Shown here: positions 26,793 through 35,105 of the stretch, in pieces | How positions within the stretch are numbered: the first letter of the stretch is position 1 | Layout of the letters: every line of letters begins with the position of its first letter | Origin: a bacterium | GTDB taxonomy: Bacteria > Planctomycetota > Planctomycetia > Pirellulales > UBA1268 | Reading direction: 5' to 3' | Assembly (NCBI GenBank): GCA_029978085.1 | Contig: JAPOJV010000018.1 | Coordinates: 1-35,465 of the forward strand | Length of the DNA: 35,465 nt | Made by a program: the position numbers and the translations under genes | The notes under the pieces: generated by a model | The model's input: only the letters and a program-made list of their open reading frames with translations | Told to the model about the DNA's origin: nothing | Databases searched by the model: none

Positions 26793-29700
26793 CTACCGGG
26801 CGAAGCCCACGAAGAAGCTGAAGAGCTGCTTGCTGTCGTAGGGTGCGTAGACCACCGGGAAGGCGAAATCGAGTGCGATCGGGGCCGGGCCCATCGCCGG
26901 CAGCGTGATTCGCATGCCCACACCCGGCGACACGCGGAAGTTCTTGATCGACACGTTCGACTCGACGGTACCGAAGTCGGTGAACACCACGCCGCGGAGC
27001 GTGTCGTCGGCCGTGATCGGGAACAGATACTCGACCGTGTTGAGCCACTCGAACGGACCACCGACGATCGCCAGCTGGCCGTTGGGGCCGGCCTGCCGCG
27101 GGCTCGCCCCACGGAACACGAAGCCGCGGAGGGTGTTGTAGCCGCCCGCGAAGAAGTTGTCGTAGGCGGGCGTGTCGGGACCGCTCATGCCGAGCACCGA
27201 GCCCACCGAGAGCACGTGGCGGCCCGAGCCGTCGGGCCGCTCGTTGAGCAGGAAGTATTGCCGCCCTTCGAAGATGCCGCGCGGATAGACGAACGTGCCG
27301 ATCACCTGCTCGAACTCGAACGTCGCCAGGTGCCCCTGCGTCGGCAGGAACGGGCTGTCGCGGGTGTCGTGGACGATGCCGCCGGAGAAGCCGTAGACGG
27401 AGTTGGTGCCGAGCATGTTCACGACGTCGGGCGCGAGCACCCGCGGATTGAACACATCGACGCTCTCGCCGCGGAAGCCGGCGTTGACGGAGAGGTCGGG
27501 GGCGAACTGGAACTGGTAGCCGAGGCCGACGCGGCCGCCGGTACGGGCTTCGGCCCAGTCGTAGAAGAACCGGGTGTAATAGGAGGCCGAAAGCGACAGG
27601 CCGATCCGCGTGTCGAAGAGATACGGCTCCTGGAACGTGGCCATGTACCGCTGCAGCTGCGTGCCCGGCGAGGCCTCGAGCCGGAACCGCTGACCCGCGC
27701 CACGGAAGGCGGTGCCGTTGCGAATGTCGTCCCAGCTCCGGGGAAGCCGGAGGATGTCGAAGTTCTGCTCATCGATGACGATGTTGCCCACGAGGCCGGC
27801 ATTGGAGTTGACGCCCGCACCGATCATGAGCCGGCCGGTCTGCGTCTCCTCGGCATCGACGTCGACGATCACGTAGGGCTCGTTGCCCGGGTAGACCTGC
27901 TGCGGCGTGCCGAAGTCGGGCACCATGCCGGGCTGCTGGAAGGCGCCCGGCTGATTGGGATCCTGACCGTTGAAGGGCAACCCTCCCGGGAAGCCCGCGG
28001 CCGGCCCCCCCGGAAACCCGGGCTGCGTCTGCTGCTGCACGGTGTAGACCGGCGGCTGACCGGGCATGCCCACGGCCGGCTGCGCCGGCGGCGGAGCGAC
28101 CATCCGCGAGTAGTCGAGCGCCTCGGGGCCTGTCGGCGCCAACGGCCGGCCGCCCCACGGCTGGGCCTGGGGCGCGGCCTGCCCGAATGGCTGGGCAATC
28201 GGCTGCACGCCGGGCTGCATCGGAGCCTGTTGATAGACGGGCTGCTGATACGCGGGCTGGGGATAGCCGGGTTGAGGATAGACCGGCTGCTGAAACCCGC
28301 CCTGTGGCTGCTGGGCCACTGCCGCCGGAAACACCTGCGGGCTCTGACCGCGCCATACCGGCTGCGTGGCGACTGGGTTCGGGGGCGGGTTTGCTGCGGG
28401 AGCTGCCACCGTCGGCGGCTGCGGCGCTGCGGGCGCCGTGAGCCCCTCCGCGGCGTCGTTCCAGTCGCCTTCGATCACGAGGTCGATCACCTCGTCGAGT
28501 TCGGCCTCGTCGGGACTCTGGCCGCGGAAGCCCGGTCGCTCACCTGGCGGCGGCGTGCGGGCCGGCTCCTCGGCCACCCGCGTGCCCATGTCGTCGGCCT
28601 TCGAGAACACGATCTTCGGCCCTTCCCCCTTGGCCGCGTCGGCCAGGAAGAGGCTGCTCGACTTCAGCCGTCGCTCGTCCTCGCGGAGCTTGCGGAGGTC
28701 GAGGATATCGCCGGGCCGCAGCGAGAGGCGATTGAGCACGGTGCTATGCCGCGTGTGCGGATGGTCGCCGCGGATCCGCACGTTGATCTTACCGACGCGA
28801 TACCGCTGCCCCTCCTCCACGTTGTAGACGAGGTCGAGCTGGCCCGGCGTCTCGAGGAACCGCGGATCGGCCCGCACGTCGGCGAAGACGAACCCACGGC
28901 CGCCGTAGATGTCGCGGATCAGGTTGAGGTCCGAATCCATCTTGGCCTGGTTGAAGTGTTCGCCCCCCTTGAGCTTGATGTCACGCTCGAGGAACTCCGA
29001 CTTGAACTTGCTGTTGCCGATGAACGACACGTTCCGCACGGTGTACCGAGGTCCCTCGCTGATCACGAACGTGAGCGTGGTCCAGTCGCGATTGCCCTCG
29101 TGCACGACCTCCACCTCGCGGCTCACCTTCGCCTGGAAGAAGCCGAGGCTGCGGTAATAGGCCGTGAGCGCCTCGACGTCCTGATCGATGACTTCGCGGT
29201 CGATGTCACCGCCAAGGAGCCAGAAGATGCCGGGCTTCGACTTGATCTGCGTGAGGAGCCGCGCGTCACTGGCGATCGTGTTGCCCACGAAGCTGGTCCA
29301 GAGCGCCTTCCGTCGCTGCCCCTCGTCGATGAGGAACACGGCTCCCTTGTCGCCCGGCTTGCTCCCCTCGACGGTCGTTACGCGGGCCGCGTCGTAGCCC
29401 TTCTCGTGGTAGTACGACTCGATCCGGCGGCGGGCCTCCTCGACGACGTAGGGATCCATCGAGTCGCCGACGTCGATCTCGCTCTTCTTCTTGAGCGTGC
29501 GGTTCGTGACCGAACGATTGCCGACGTACTTGACGTAGCGGAGCATCGGCCGCTCGACCACCTGGAAGATCACGACCACGCCCTCGGGCATCCGCACGTA
29601 CTTCGGGTGGACGTCGACGAACTTCCGCGAGCGATGCAGCGTGCGGACGTCTTCCTCGATCGCCTGCGGATCGAAGATCTGGCCGGCACGGGTGACGAGC

Positions 29701-29942
29701 TTGGGGAGCTTCGAGGCCTCGGTGGCATGGTTACCCTCGATCCGCACTTCGATGATCCGGTCGGCCGGGTTGCCTGCCGTGGCCGGCGGCAAGGGCTCGA
29801 CCGGCGGCAGCGAGGCCGGCGGGGCCGCGTCTGTCGGCAGCTGGCCGTTGGCCGGGGCCGCCATGAGCAGGCAGGCGCAGGCCAGCGACAACAGCGGCAC
29901 GCACACGGCCGGGCGAACGCAGGGCGAAACGCGGATGAGCAT
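26793..29942 (-). CDS. bamA: BamA-type outer-membrane protein assembly factor with long Pro/Gln-rich linker
   Basis: A 1049-residue Omp85 protein, larger than the roughly 800 residues usual for BamA, which inserts beta-barrel proteins into the outer membrane. A signal peptide (cleavage near ANGQ, about residue 34) and a Pro-rich leader precede about five POTRA repeats (roughly 50-430; examples RYVKYVGNRSVTNRTLKKK and YTVRNVSFIGNSKFKSEFLERD). Residues about 450-685 are Pro/Gln/Gly-rich low-complexity sequence with repeats of the type YPQPGYPQPAYQQPVYQQ. The C-terminal 16-strand barrel follows (from about 690), with the conserved loop motif LRGF (YNTLRGFVFRG) and a final aromatic strand LFSFFVGFAR. 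The ATG at 29942 gives the signal peptide; the frame continues upstream. It confirms a diderm envelope. No ompH/skp gene follows. Confidence 0.9.
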   Translation of the reverse strand: MLIRVSPCVRPAVCVPLLSLACACLLMAAPANGQLPTDAAPPASLPPVEPLPPATAGNPADRIIEVRIEGNHATEASKLPKLVTRAGQIFDPQAIEEDVRTLHRSRKFVDVHPKYVRMPEGVVVIFQVVERPMLRYVKYVGNRSVTNRTLKKKSEIDVGDSMDPYVVEEARRRIESYYHEKGYDAARVTTVEGSKPGDKGAVFLIDEGQRRKALWTSFVGNTIASDARLLTQIKSKPGIFWLLGGDIDREVIDQDVEALTAYYRSLGFFQAKVSREVEVVHEGNRDWTTLTFVISEGPRYTVRNVSFIGNSKFKSEFLERDIKLKGGEHFNQAKMDSDLNLIRDIYGGRGFVFADVRADPRFLETPGQLDLVYNVEEGQRYRVGKINVRIRGDHPHTRHSTVLNRLSLRPGDILDLRKLREDERRLKSSSLFLADAAKGEGPKIVFSKADDMGTRVAEEPARTPPPGERPGFRGQSPDEAELDEVIDLVIEGDWNDAAEGLTAPAAPQPPTVAAPAANPPPNPVATQPVWRGQSPQVFPAAVAQQPQGGFQQPVYPQPGYPQPAYQQPVYQQAPMQPGVQPIAQPFGQAAPQAQPWGGRPLAPTGPEALDYSRMVAPPPAQPAVGMPGQPPVYTVQQQTQPGFPGGPAAGFPGGLPFNGQDPNQPGAFQQPGMVPDFGTPQQVYPGNEPYVIVDVDAEETQTGRLMIGAGVNSNAGLVGNIVIDEQNFDILRLPRSWDDIRNGTAFRGAGQRFRLEASPGTQLQRYMATFQEPYLFDTRIGLSLSASYYTRFFYDWAEARTGGRVGLGYQFQFAPDLSVNAGFRGESVDVFNPRVLAPDVVNMLGTNSVYGFSGGIVHDTRDSPFLPTQGHLATFEFEQVIGTFVYPRGIFEGRQYFLLNERPDGSGRHVLSVGSVLGMSGPDTPAYDNFFAGGYNTLRGFVFRGASPRQAGPNGQLAIVGGPFEWLNTVEYLFPITADDTLRGVVFTDFGTVESNVSIKNFRVSPGVGMRITLPAMGPAPIALDFAFPVVYAPYDSKQLFSFFVGFAR

Positions 29943-30057
29943 CAAGTGCGGCACTGCAGAGGGGGTTCGGCGGAGCCGCGGAGAAATAGCGGAGCGGTGG
30001 GCCGCGTCACAAGCCGAAAAGTGTCGCTTTCGGGGCCTCTTGCCCAGACTGTGATTC

Positions 30058-30087
30058 TTGACTGGCCCGCTCAGACCGCGGTACCGT
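30058..30087 (+). promoter_or_regulatory. Possible promoter of the YrdC-YwlE fusion gene
   Basis: TTGACT (30058-30063) and TACCGT (30082-30087) are 18 bases apart, in the 247-base divergent spacer between bamA and the fusion gene. The -35 is good and the -10 weak. It would leave a leader of about 95 bases that contains two competing hairpins. Confidence 0.3.
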
Positions 30088-30116
30088 TGCGGGTGCGGTC
30101 GGCAGTGTGGCCGCGA

Positions 30117-30147
30117 TGCAACCGCAGCCCTGCGTTGCAGTCGCAAC
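30117..30147 (+). other. Two mutually exclusive small hairpins in the leader of the fusion gene
   Basis: GTTGC at 30134-30138 can pair with the upstream GCAAC at 30118-30122 (as part of a nine-pair stem with one bulge) or with GCAAC at 30143-30147 (five pairs, loop AGTC). The two cannot form together. No ligand or leader peptide is recognised. Confidence 0.3.
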
Positions 30148-30189
30148 GTTGGCCCATCCGATTCACGGCTGCCCCCGCCGGCTCGTCTC

Positions 30190-31317
30190 ATGCCGATGGT
30201 CATTGATCTGCGTCGCTCCGAGGATGCCCGCGACGTCGTGCACCGCGCGGTGCAGGCGCTCGCCGAGGGGCGGGCGGTGGTCTTTCCGACCGAGACCGAC
30301 TACGTGATCGCGGCCGCCGCCCGGGCCGCCGGGGCCGCCGATCGCCTCCGCGGACTGGCCGCGACGCATCCCGACGAGCCGCTGCTCACGCTCGCGCTGA
30401 AGAGCGCCGACGAGGTCCTCGATTGGGCGCCCGCCATGCCGCCGATCGGCCGGCGGCTGTCGCGCCGGTGCTGGCCCGGCCCGGTGGCGATGCTCGTGCC
30501 CGACGACCACGCCGAGAGCCTGGTGTATCGCCTGCCCGAGGCGTCGCGGCAGGCGTTGGTGAACGCGGGGCGGCTGCGGCTGCGGATCCCCGGCCATCCG
30601 ATGCTCGCCGAGTGCATGAAGATGCTGGCAGGTCCCGTGCTCCTGGCCGAGCCAGGCGATGCACCGGCCGTGACGGCGGCGGAGCTGATGGCCCAGGCCG
30701 ACGGGGCTGTCGCGCTGGTGCTCGACGATGGCCGCACCCGCTACGCCCAGCCGGTGTCGACGATCGCGGTCGAAGACAATGCGTTTCGCATGGTGCGGCA
30801 GGGCGTGGTGGCCGAAGAGACCGTGCGGCGGCTGGCGAGCCTGATGGTGCTCTTCGTGTGCACGGGCAACACCTGCCGCAGCCCGATGGCGGAGGCGGTC
30901 TTCCGGCGGCTCGTCGCGGAGCAGCTCGGCTGCAGGCCCGACGAGGTCGACCAGCGCGGCGTCGTGGTGGCCAGCGCCGGCCTCGCGGCGTGGGGCGGCG
31001 GCCCGGCCAGCGCCAATGCCGTCGAGGCCGCTGCCGAGCTGGGGGGCGACCTCGGCGGCCACGAGAGCCAGCCGCTCACGGAGGCGCTCGTGCGTCAGGC
31101 CGACGTGATCCTCACGATGACGGCGGCCCACCGCGACGCGATTCTGGGGCAGTTTCCCGAGGCTGGCGGCCGCGTCGCGATGCTGGCACCCGACCGCCGG
31201 GACGTGATCGACCCCATCGGCGGGCCGCTGGAAACCTATCGGAAATGTGCCCGACAGATCCACGGGCATCTGGTCGCAAGAATGGATACACTCAAGGGCG
31301 ACCTCCCGCGGCAGTGA
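30190..31317 (+). CDS. Fusion of a degenerate YrdC/Sua5 domain with a YwlE-like protein-arginine phosphatase
   Basis: A 375-residue two-domain protein. Residues 1-215 resemble YrdC/Sua5/TsaC, which makes threonylcarbamoyl-AMP for tRNA. Only the fold markers remain (VVFPTETDYV at 31-39 and SRRCWPGPVAML at 91-102). The KxRP motif is replaced by AATHPD (57-62) and the SANxSG motif by AEPGD, so synthesis is doubtful. Residues 219-375 are a low-molecular-weight phosphatase with P-loop C224TGNTCR230S and general-acid Asp341 in VIDPIGGPLETYR. The P-loop Thr228 and DPxGG match Bacillus YwlE, a protein-arginine phosphatase, rather than tyrosine phosphatases with Ile there. rpiB follows 41 bases on, the same order as Bacillus ywlC-ywlE-ywlF. 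The start at ATG 30190 lacks a clear ribosome-binding site; ATG 30196 is possible. Confidence 0.87.
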   Translation: MPMVIDLRRSEDARDVVHRAVQALAEGRAVVFPTETDYVIAAAARAAGAADRLRGLAATHPDEPLLTLALKSADEVLDWAPAMPPIGRRLSRRCWPGPVAMLVPDDHAESLVYRLPEASRQALVNAGRLRLRIPGHPMLAECMKMLAGPVLLAEPGDAPAVTAAELMAQADGAVALVLDDGRTRYAQPVSTIAVEDNAFRMVRQGVVAEETVRRLASLMVLFVCTGNTCRSPMAEAVFRRLVAEQLGCRPDEVDQRGVVVASAGLAAWGGGPASANAVEAAAELGGDLGGHESQPLTEALVRQADVILTMTAAHRDAILGQFPEAGGRVAMLAPDRRDVIDPIGGPLETYRKCARQIHGHLVARMDTLKGDLPRQ

Positions 31318-31358
31318 GCGGGGGTTTCGACCCATCGTCACGGAGTGTGTCGTCCATC

Positions 31359-31814
31359 ATGCGGATTGCAATCGGCAGCGATCACCGGGGTGTCGCAGCG
31401 CGGCAGCGGCTCATGGGGCTGCTTCAGAAACTCGGCCACGAGATCGTCGACTGCGGCTCGCATGGCGAGGAGGCCGTCGATTATCCCGACATCGCCGCCG
31501 ACGTGGCCCGCCGCGTGAGCGAGGGCACGGTCGATCGCGGCATCCTCCTCTGCTGCACCGGCGTCGGCATGGCGATCGCGGCCAACAAGCTGCCGGGCGT
31601 GCGGGCGGCCACCTGCCACGACGAGGTCACGGCCGAGATGAGCCGGCGGCACAACGACCTCAACGTGCTCTGCCTCTCCGCCGAGATGATCGGCCCGGAG
31701 GTGCAGGACAAGCTCATCCAGACCTGGCTCACCACCCAGTTCGAGGGAGGCCGCCACGCCCGCCGCGTGGCCAAGATCGCCGCCCTCGAGCCCGACTGCT
31801 CCGACGCAAACTAG
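31359..31814 (+). CDS. rpiB: Ribose-5-phosphate isomerase B
   Basis: A 151-residue RpiB/LacAB-family sugar-phosphate isomerase that interconverts ribose 5-phosphate and ribulose 5-phosphate in the pentose phosphate pathway. Motifs are IAIGSDHRG at the N-terminus, DCGSHGEEAVDYPDIA, the catalytic-Cys loop ILLCCTGVGMAIAANKLPGVRAATCHD, and RRHNDLNVLCLSAEMIG. Length and motifs are normal for an active enzyme. The ATG at 31359 is preceded by GGAG at a rather long spacing. It lies downstream of the YrdC-phosphatase fusion and is probably cotranscribed with it. Confidence 0.95.
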   Translation: MRIAIGSDHRGVAARQRLMGLLQKLGHEIVDCGSHGEEAVDYPDIAADVARRVSEGTVDRGILLCCTGVGMAIAANKLPGVRAATCHDEVTAEMSRRHNDLNVLCLSAEMIGPEVQDKLIQTWLTTQFEGGRHARRVAKIAALEPDCSDAN

Positions 31815-31963
31815 TCAGCATGTGGCCCCACGGCCGCTGGACGTGGCAAGCGGGCGACGCACGGGGGTTTTGCAAAACGGGTGAAGCCGCGGAAAGTCGG
31901 CGCGTCGTAGCGGTCGTACCGGCCCGACGGCCAAAAAACCGTGGATTTCGGCCGGCTGATTCG

Positions 31964-31991
31964 TTGAACCGCCCGACGGGCTGGGTATCGT
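31964..31991 (+). promoter_or_regulatory. Possible promoter of the unknown gene at 32059
   Basis: TTGAAC (31964-31969) and TATCGT (31986-31991) are 16 bases apart, four of six matches each, about 65 bases before the start codon. They lie within the 244-base spacer after rpiB, which otherwise shows nothing recognisable. Confidence 0.3.
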
Positions 31992-32058
31992 CGAATCCGT
32001 GATCCCGCGGCCCGGTGCAGGTGCGCTGAGCCGACTTTCCCCCTGGAAGTGTCACGGC

Positions 32059-32631
32059 ATGCCCCTCGCTCACCACCCGGATTCGGAAGAAGTCGACTGC
32101 CTGCTCCGCAACGCCGAACTGCGGGACGCCATCGAGCCCTATCTCGACGAGGCGATCTGGGAGATCGACTTCCGCTCGCTGCCGACCGCTGCCGAGAACC
32201 GGTTTCTCGAGTCGATGCTGGCCTGGGAACTGGCACCGCTGGTGCCCGTGGCCCGCTGGTTCGACCCGCCGCTGGCGATGCAGCCGGCCTGCACGCTCGA
32301 CGACGAGCAGGTGCGGGAGCGGCTCTGGGAGACGATCGACCGCCTCTACGAGAAGCGGATCGTGCTCGACTTCACCGACCACCTCTGCGATCGCGAGCTC
32401 TATTCGCTGATCCGGCGCGACATCCTGCCGGCACTGCTCAAGCAGGTCGATCTGCCCGACAACTACACCCACTGGGATTGCAGCTGCGCTGGCGACGACG
32501 ACCGCTCCGTGTGGCTGATGTACTACGCCAGCGATGACGAGCGGGAAGAGTGGCGGCTGGAGGAAGGCCGCGAACTGCCCCCCCGGCTCGTGCCCCCGTA
32601 CCCACGGGCCATGCCCGCCGCCCCGGCCTGA
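32059..32631 (+). CDS. Unknown acidic cytosolic protein
   Basis: A 190-residue soluble protein with no signal peptide, no membrane segment and no family I can name, though it has the feel of a conserved planctomycete protein. It is rich in Asp, Glu, Leu and Trp. A predicted helical first half (ELRDAIEPYLDEAIWEIDFRSLPTAAENRFLESMLAWE) leads to a stretch with LDFTDHLCDRELYSLIRRDILPALLKQV. A Cys/Trp motif, HWDCSCAGDDDRSVWLMYYASDDERE, lies near residues 145-170. The ATG at 32059 has GGAAG about 10 bases upstream; the frame extends to 31999 without better signals. It stands alone between rpiB and the cyclase-like gene. Confidence 0.75.
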   Translation: MPLAHHPDSEEVDCLLRNAELRDAIEPYLDEAIWEIDFRSLPTAAENRFLESMLAWELAPLVPVARWFDPPLAMQPACTLDDEQVRERLWETIDRLYEKRIVLDFTDHLCDRELYSLIRRDILPALLKQVDLPDNYTHWDCSCAGDDDRSVWLMYYASDDEREEWRLEEGRELPPRLVPPYPRAMPAAPA

Positions 32632-32699
32632 GCATTTCCGTTGCGGGTCCTCGACGCCTATCATTGCGGCACGTCCACTTTTTCGCTGGAAGGTGCCAC

Positions 32700-33800
32700 A
32701 TGCTCCTCTCGCGCTCCGTTCGTACGTCGCTCGCCATCGTCGCGGTCGCGGCCTTCACCCCGACGTCCCGCGCCGCCGATCCCGCCGCCATCCGCGCGGC
32801 GATCGCGAAGGCATCCGCGTTCCTCGCCGAGAAGGCTCAGGCCGATGATGGCAGCTTCTCGGCGGAGGCGGGCCCCGCCATCACGGCACTCGCCGTGACG
32901 GGCCTCGTGCGGTCGGGCACGCCAGCCGACGCGCCGGTCGTGAAGAAGGGGCTCGCCTATCTCCTCTCGTTCCGCCAGCCCGATGGCGGCATCTACCAGC
33001 CCGGCTCGCCCGTGGCCAACTACGAGACATCGATCGCGATGCTCGCGTTCGCGGCATGCAACGGCCAGGGAGCTTACACAGCAGAGATCAAAGGAGCCGA
33101 GACATTCGTCCGCAACCTGCAGTGGGATGGCGGCGAAGGAAAGGACAAGGCCGACCCGGCCTACGGCGGCGCCGGCTACGGCAAGAAATCGCGGCCCGAC
33201 CTCTCCAACACGCAGTTCCTCATCGAGGCCTTGCGGACGATCGGCGCCAGCGAGAACGACCCCGCCATCCAGAAGGCGCTCACGTTCGTGTCGCGGACGC
33301 AGAACCTCGTGGGCCCCGACAACCCGACCCCCTTCCCCGAGAAGAACCCGGACGGCGGCTTCTACTACACGCCCGCCGCCGGCGGCGAGAGCCAGGCCGG
33401 CACGCTCCCCAACGGCGGACTCAGGAGCTACGGCTCGATGACCTACGCGGGCCTGAAGAGCATGATCTTCGCGGGGCTGAAGCAGGACGATCCTCGCGTG
33501 AAGGCGGCCACGGAGTGGCTGCGGAAAAATTACACCTTCGCCGAGAATCCGGGGATGGGCCAGGCAGGGCTCTTCTATTACTTCCACACGGCCGCCAAGT
33601 CGCTCGACGTGCTCGGCGAAGATACGTTCACCGACGCCGCCGGAAAGCCGCACGACTGGCGGGCTGAACTCTCCGACGTGCTCCTGGCCAAGCAAAAGCC
33701 CGACGGCTCGTGGACCAACGAGAACCCCCGCTGGATGGAGGACAATCCGACGCTCGTGACGAGCTACGCCCTTCTCGCCCTCGCCTACTGCCTGCCGTAG
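32700..33800 (+). CDS. Secreted prenyltransferase/squalene-cyclase-like repeat protein
   Basis: A 366-residue exported protein. A Sec signal peptide (MLLSRSVRTSLAIVAVAAFTPTSRAAD) precedes an alpha/alpha-toroid built of prenyltransferase/squalene-oxidase repeats with recurrent QW-like turns: AQADDGSFS, RQPDGGIYQPG, KNPDGGFYYTP and KQKPDGSWTNENPRW. The DxDD motif of class-II terpene cyclases is absent, and export rules out a cytosolic hopanoid cyclase. It is more likely a structural or binding toroid, as in many planctomycete relatives. The ATG at 32700 has GGAAGG six bases upstream. The gene converges on hemA across 30 bases holding palindrome C. Confidence 0.88.
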   Translation: MLLSRSVRTSLAIVAVAAFTPTSRAADPAAIRAAIAKASAFLAEKAQADDGSFSAEAGPAITALAVTGLVRSGTPADAPVVKKGLAYLLSFRQPDGGIYQPGSPVANYETSIAMLAFAACNGQGAYTAEIKGAETFVRNLQWDGGEGKDKADPAYGGAGYGKKSRPDLSNTQFLIEALRTIGASENDPAIQKALTFVSRTQNLVGPDNPTPFPEKNPDGGFYYTPAAGGESQAGTLPNGGLRSYGSMTYAGLKSMIFAGLKQDDPRVKAATEWLRKNYTFAENPGMGQAGLFYYFHTAAKSLDVLGEDTFTDAAGKPHDWRAELSDVLLAKQKPDGSWTNENPRWMEDNPTLVTSYALLALAYCLP

Positions 33801-33812
33801 GTCCGGCGGGCA

Positions 33813-33834
33813 GGTCACGGCGTGACCGGGCTAC
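33813..33834. repeat. Palindromic element C, copy 2, containing the hemA stop codon
   Basis: Identical over 22 bases to 26765-26786: GGTCACGGCGTGACC followed by GGGCTAC. The CTA at 33831-33833 is, on the minus strand, the TAG stop of hemA, so the repeat supplies the terminator codon of that gene. Both copies lie between convergent genes. Confidence 0.85.
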
Positions 33835-35105
33835 TCCTTCAGATCGAAGAGCCGCTTGAGGGCGTCGAGCAGGCCGTGGGGCGGGCCGGCGCGGCTCTCG
33901 CTCCGCAGTGAGGCGAGCGGTGGATGCAGCAACTTCGCCGCATAGCGCTCGAACGCCTGACGGATCTCCCCCCGCTGGGCATCGTCGAGGCCAGGGAGCC
34001 GCCGGAAGAGCCGGTCGAGTTCAGCCTCGCCCGTCTCGCTCCAGCCGGCCCGCAGTTGCTCGATCACGGGCGCCGTCGACCGGTGGTGGAGATCGCCCAT
34101 GAAGCGGCTGGTCTCCTCCTCGATGATCGCCCAGGCCGCCGGCATCTCCTGCTGACGGCTCTTACGATTGGCATCACAGGCCGCGGCCAGATCGTCGACC
34201 GAGTAGAGCCACACACCGGCCCGGTCACCGATCCGTGGATCGAAGTCGCGGGGCACCGCGAGGTCGAGCACCACGAGCGGCCGCCCTTCACGCCGCGACT
34301 CGACCTGCCGGAAGGCGTCGAGCGTCACGACCGGCTCCGTCGCGCCCGTCGTGCTCACGACGAGATCGGCGGCGGCGAGTTCCGCCACGAGTTCGTCGAA
34401 CCGGCCGGGCCGGCCGCCGAGTCGTGCCGCCAGCTCCACCGCGCGGCCCGCCGTCCGATTGACCACGGTCACGTCGCGGGCCCCCGCCTCCCGCAGGTAG
34501 CGGAGCGTTTCGGCGGCCATCTTGCCGGCGCCGAGCAGGAGCACCCGTTTGTCGTCGAATCGCTCGAAGACGGCGCTGGCGAAGTCGGCCACGGCCACGC
34601 TCGGGATCGACACCCGCTCCCGGCCGAGCGCCGTCTCCGTCGCCACCCGTTTCGCGGTGCGGAGCGCCGCCTGGAACATGCCGCCGGTGAGCGGGCCGGC
34701 CGTGCGGCTGTCTTGGGCCAGCGCCCAGGCCTGCTTTACCTGTGCGAGGATCTGCGGCTCGCCCAGCACCATGCTGTCGAGGCCTGCCGCCACGCTGAAC
34801 AGGTGCCGGGCCACGCCCTCGTCGTGCTCCCGCGCGAGGACGGGCTCGAGCTGCACCGCATCGATGCCGCGGCACTCCGCCAGAAACGCCACGAGCTGGT
34901 CGGCGGCCGGCGGTTCGGCTCCGGTCTCGCCGGCGGCGTAGAACTCGACGCGGTTGCAGGTGGACAGCAGCACGCCCTCGCGTCCGGGAAACCGATCGCG
35001 AAACCGCGTCAGGGCGGCGGCCGCCTGTTCGGCCGAAAAGGCGAGCCGCTCGCGCATGGCGAGCGGCACCGTGCGGTGTGTTCCGCCGACGAGCGCGAGC
35101 GTCAT
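33831..35105 (-). CDS. hemA: Glutamyl-tRNA reductase
   Basis: A 424-residue glutamyl-tRNA reductase, which reduces glutamyl-tRNA to glutamate-1-semialdehyde, the first step of C5-pathway heme synthesis. The catalytic domain includes Cys50 in LLSTCNRVEFYA and the block FSVAAGLDSMVLGEPQILAQVKQA. The NADPH Rossmann domain starts near VLLLGAGKMAAETLRYL and includes VVLDLAVPRDFDP. The C-terminal dimerisation helix (ERYAAKLLHPPLASLR) is complete. The ATG at 35105 overlaps the stop of the upstream HemX/CcsA-like gene (ATGA), indicating translational coupling; the frame is open further upstream without that logic. Confidence 0.96.
   Translation of the reverse strand: MTLALVGGTHRTVPLAMRERLAFSAEQAAAALTRFRDRFPGREGVLLSTCNRVEFYAAGETGAEPPAADQLVAFLAECRGIDAVQLEPVLAREHDEGVARHLFSVAAGLDSMVLGEPQILAQVKQAWALAQDSRTAGPLTGGMFQAALRTAKRVATETALGRERVSIPSVAVADFASAVFERFDDKRVLLLGAGKMAAETLRYLREAGARDVTVVNRTAGRAVELAARLGGRPGRFDELVAELAAADLVVSTTGATEPVVTLDAFRQVESRREGRPLVVLDLAVPRDFDPRIGDRAGVWLYSVDDLAAACDANRKSRQQEMPAAWAIIEEETSRFMGDLHHRSTAPVIEQLRAGWSETGEAELDRLFRRLPGLDDAQRGEIRQAFERYAAKLLHPPLASLRSESRAGPPHGLLDALKRLFDLKE

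Noticed and set aside
27216..30206. A 996-codon open frame on the plus strand, antisense to bamA
   Set aside because: It mirrors bamA codon by codon, as expected in GC-rich DNA with few stop codons. It shows no domains, no signal peptide and no ribosome-binding site, while the minus strand encodes a complete recognisable Omp85 protein.
32700..33800. The toroid protein as squalene-hopene cyclase
   Set aside because: It is about half the usual length, has a signal peptide, and lacks DxDD; only the repeat fold is shared.
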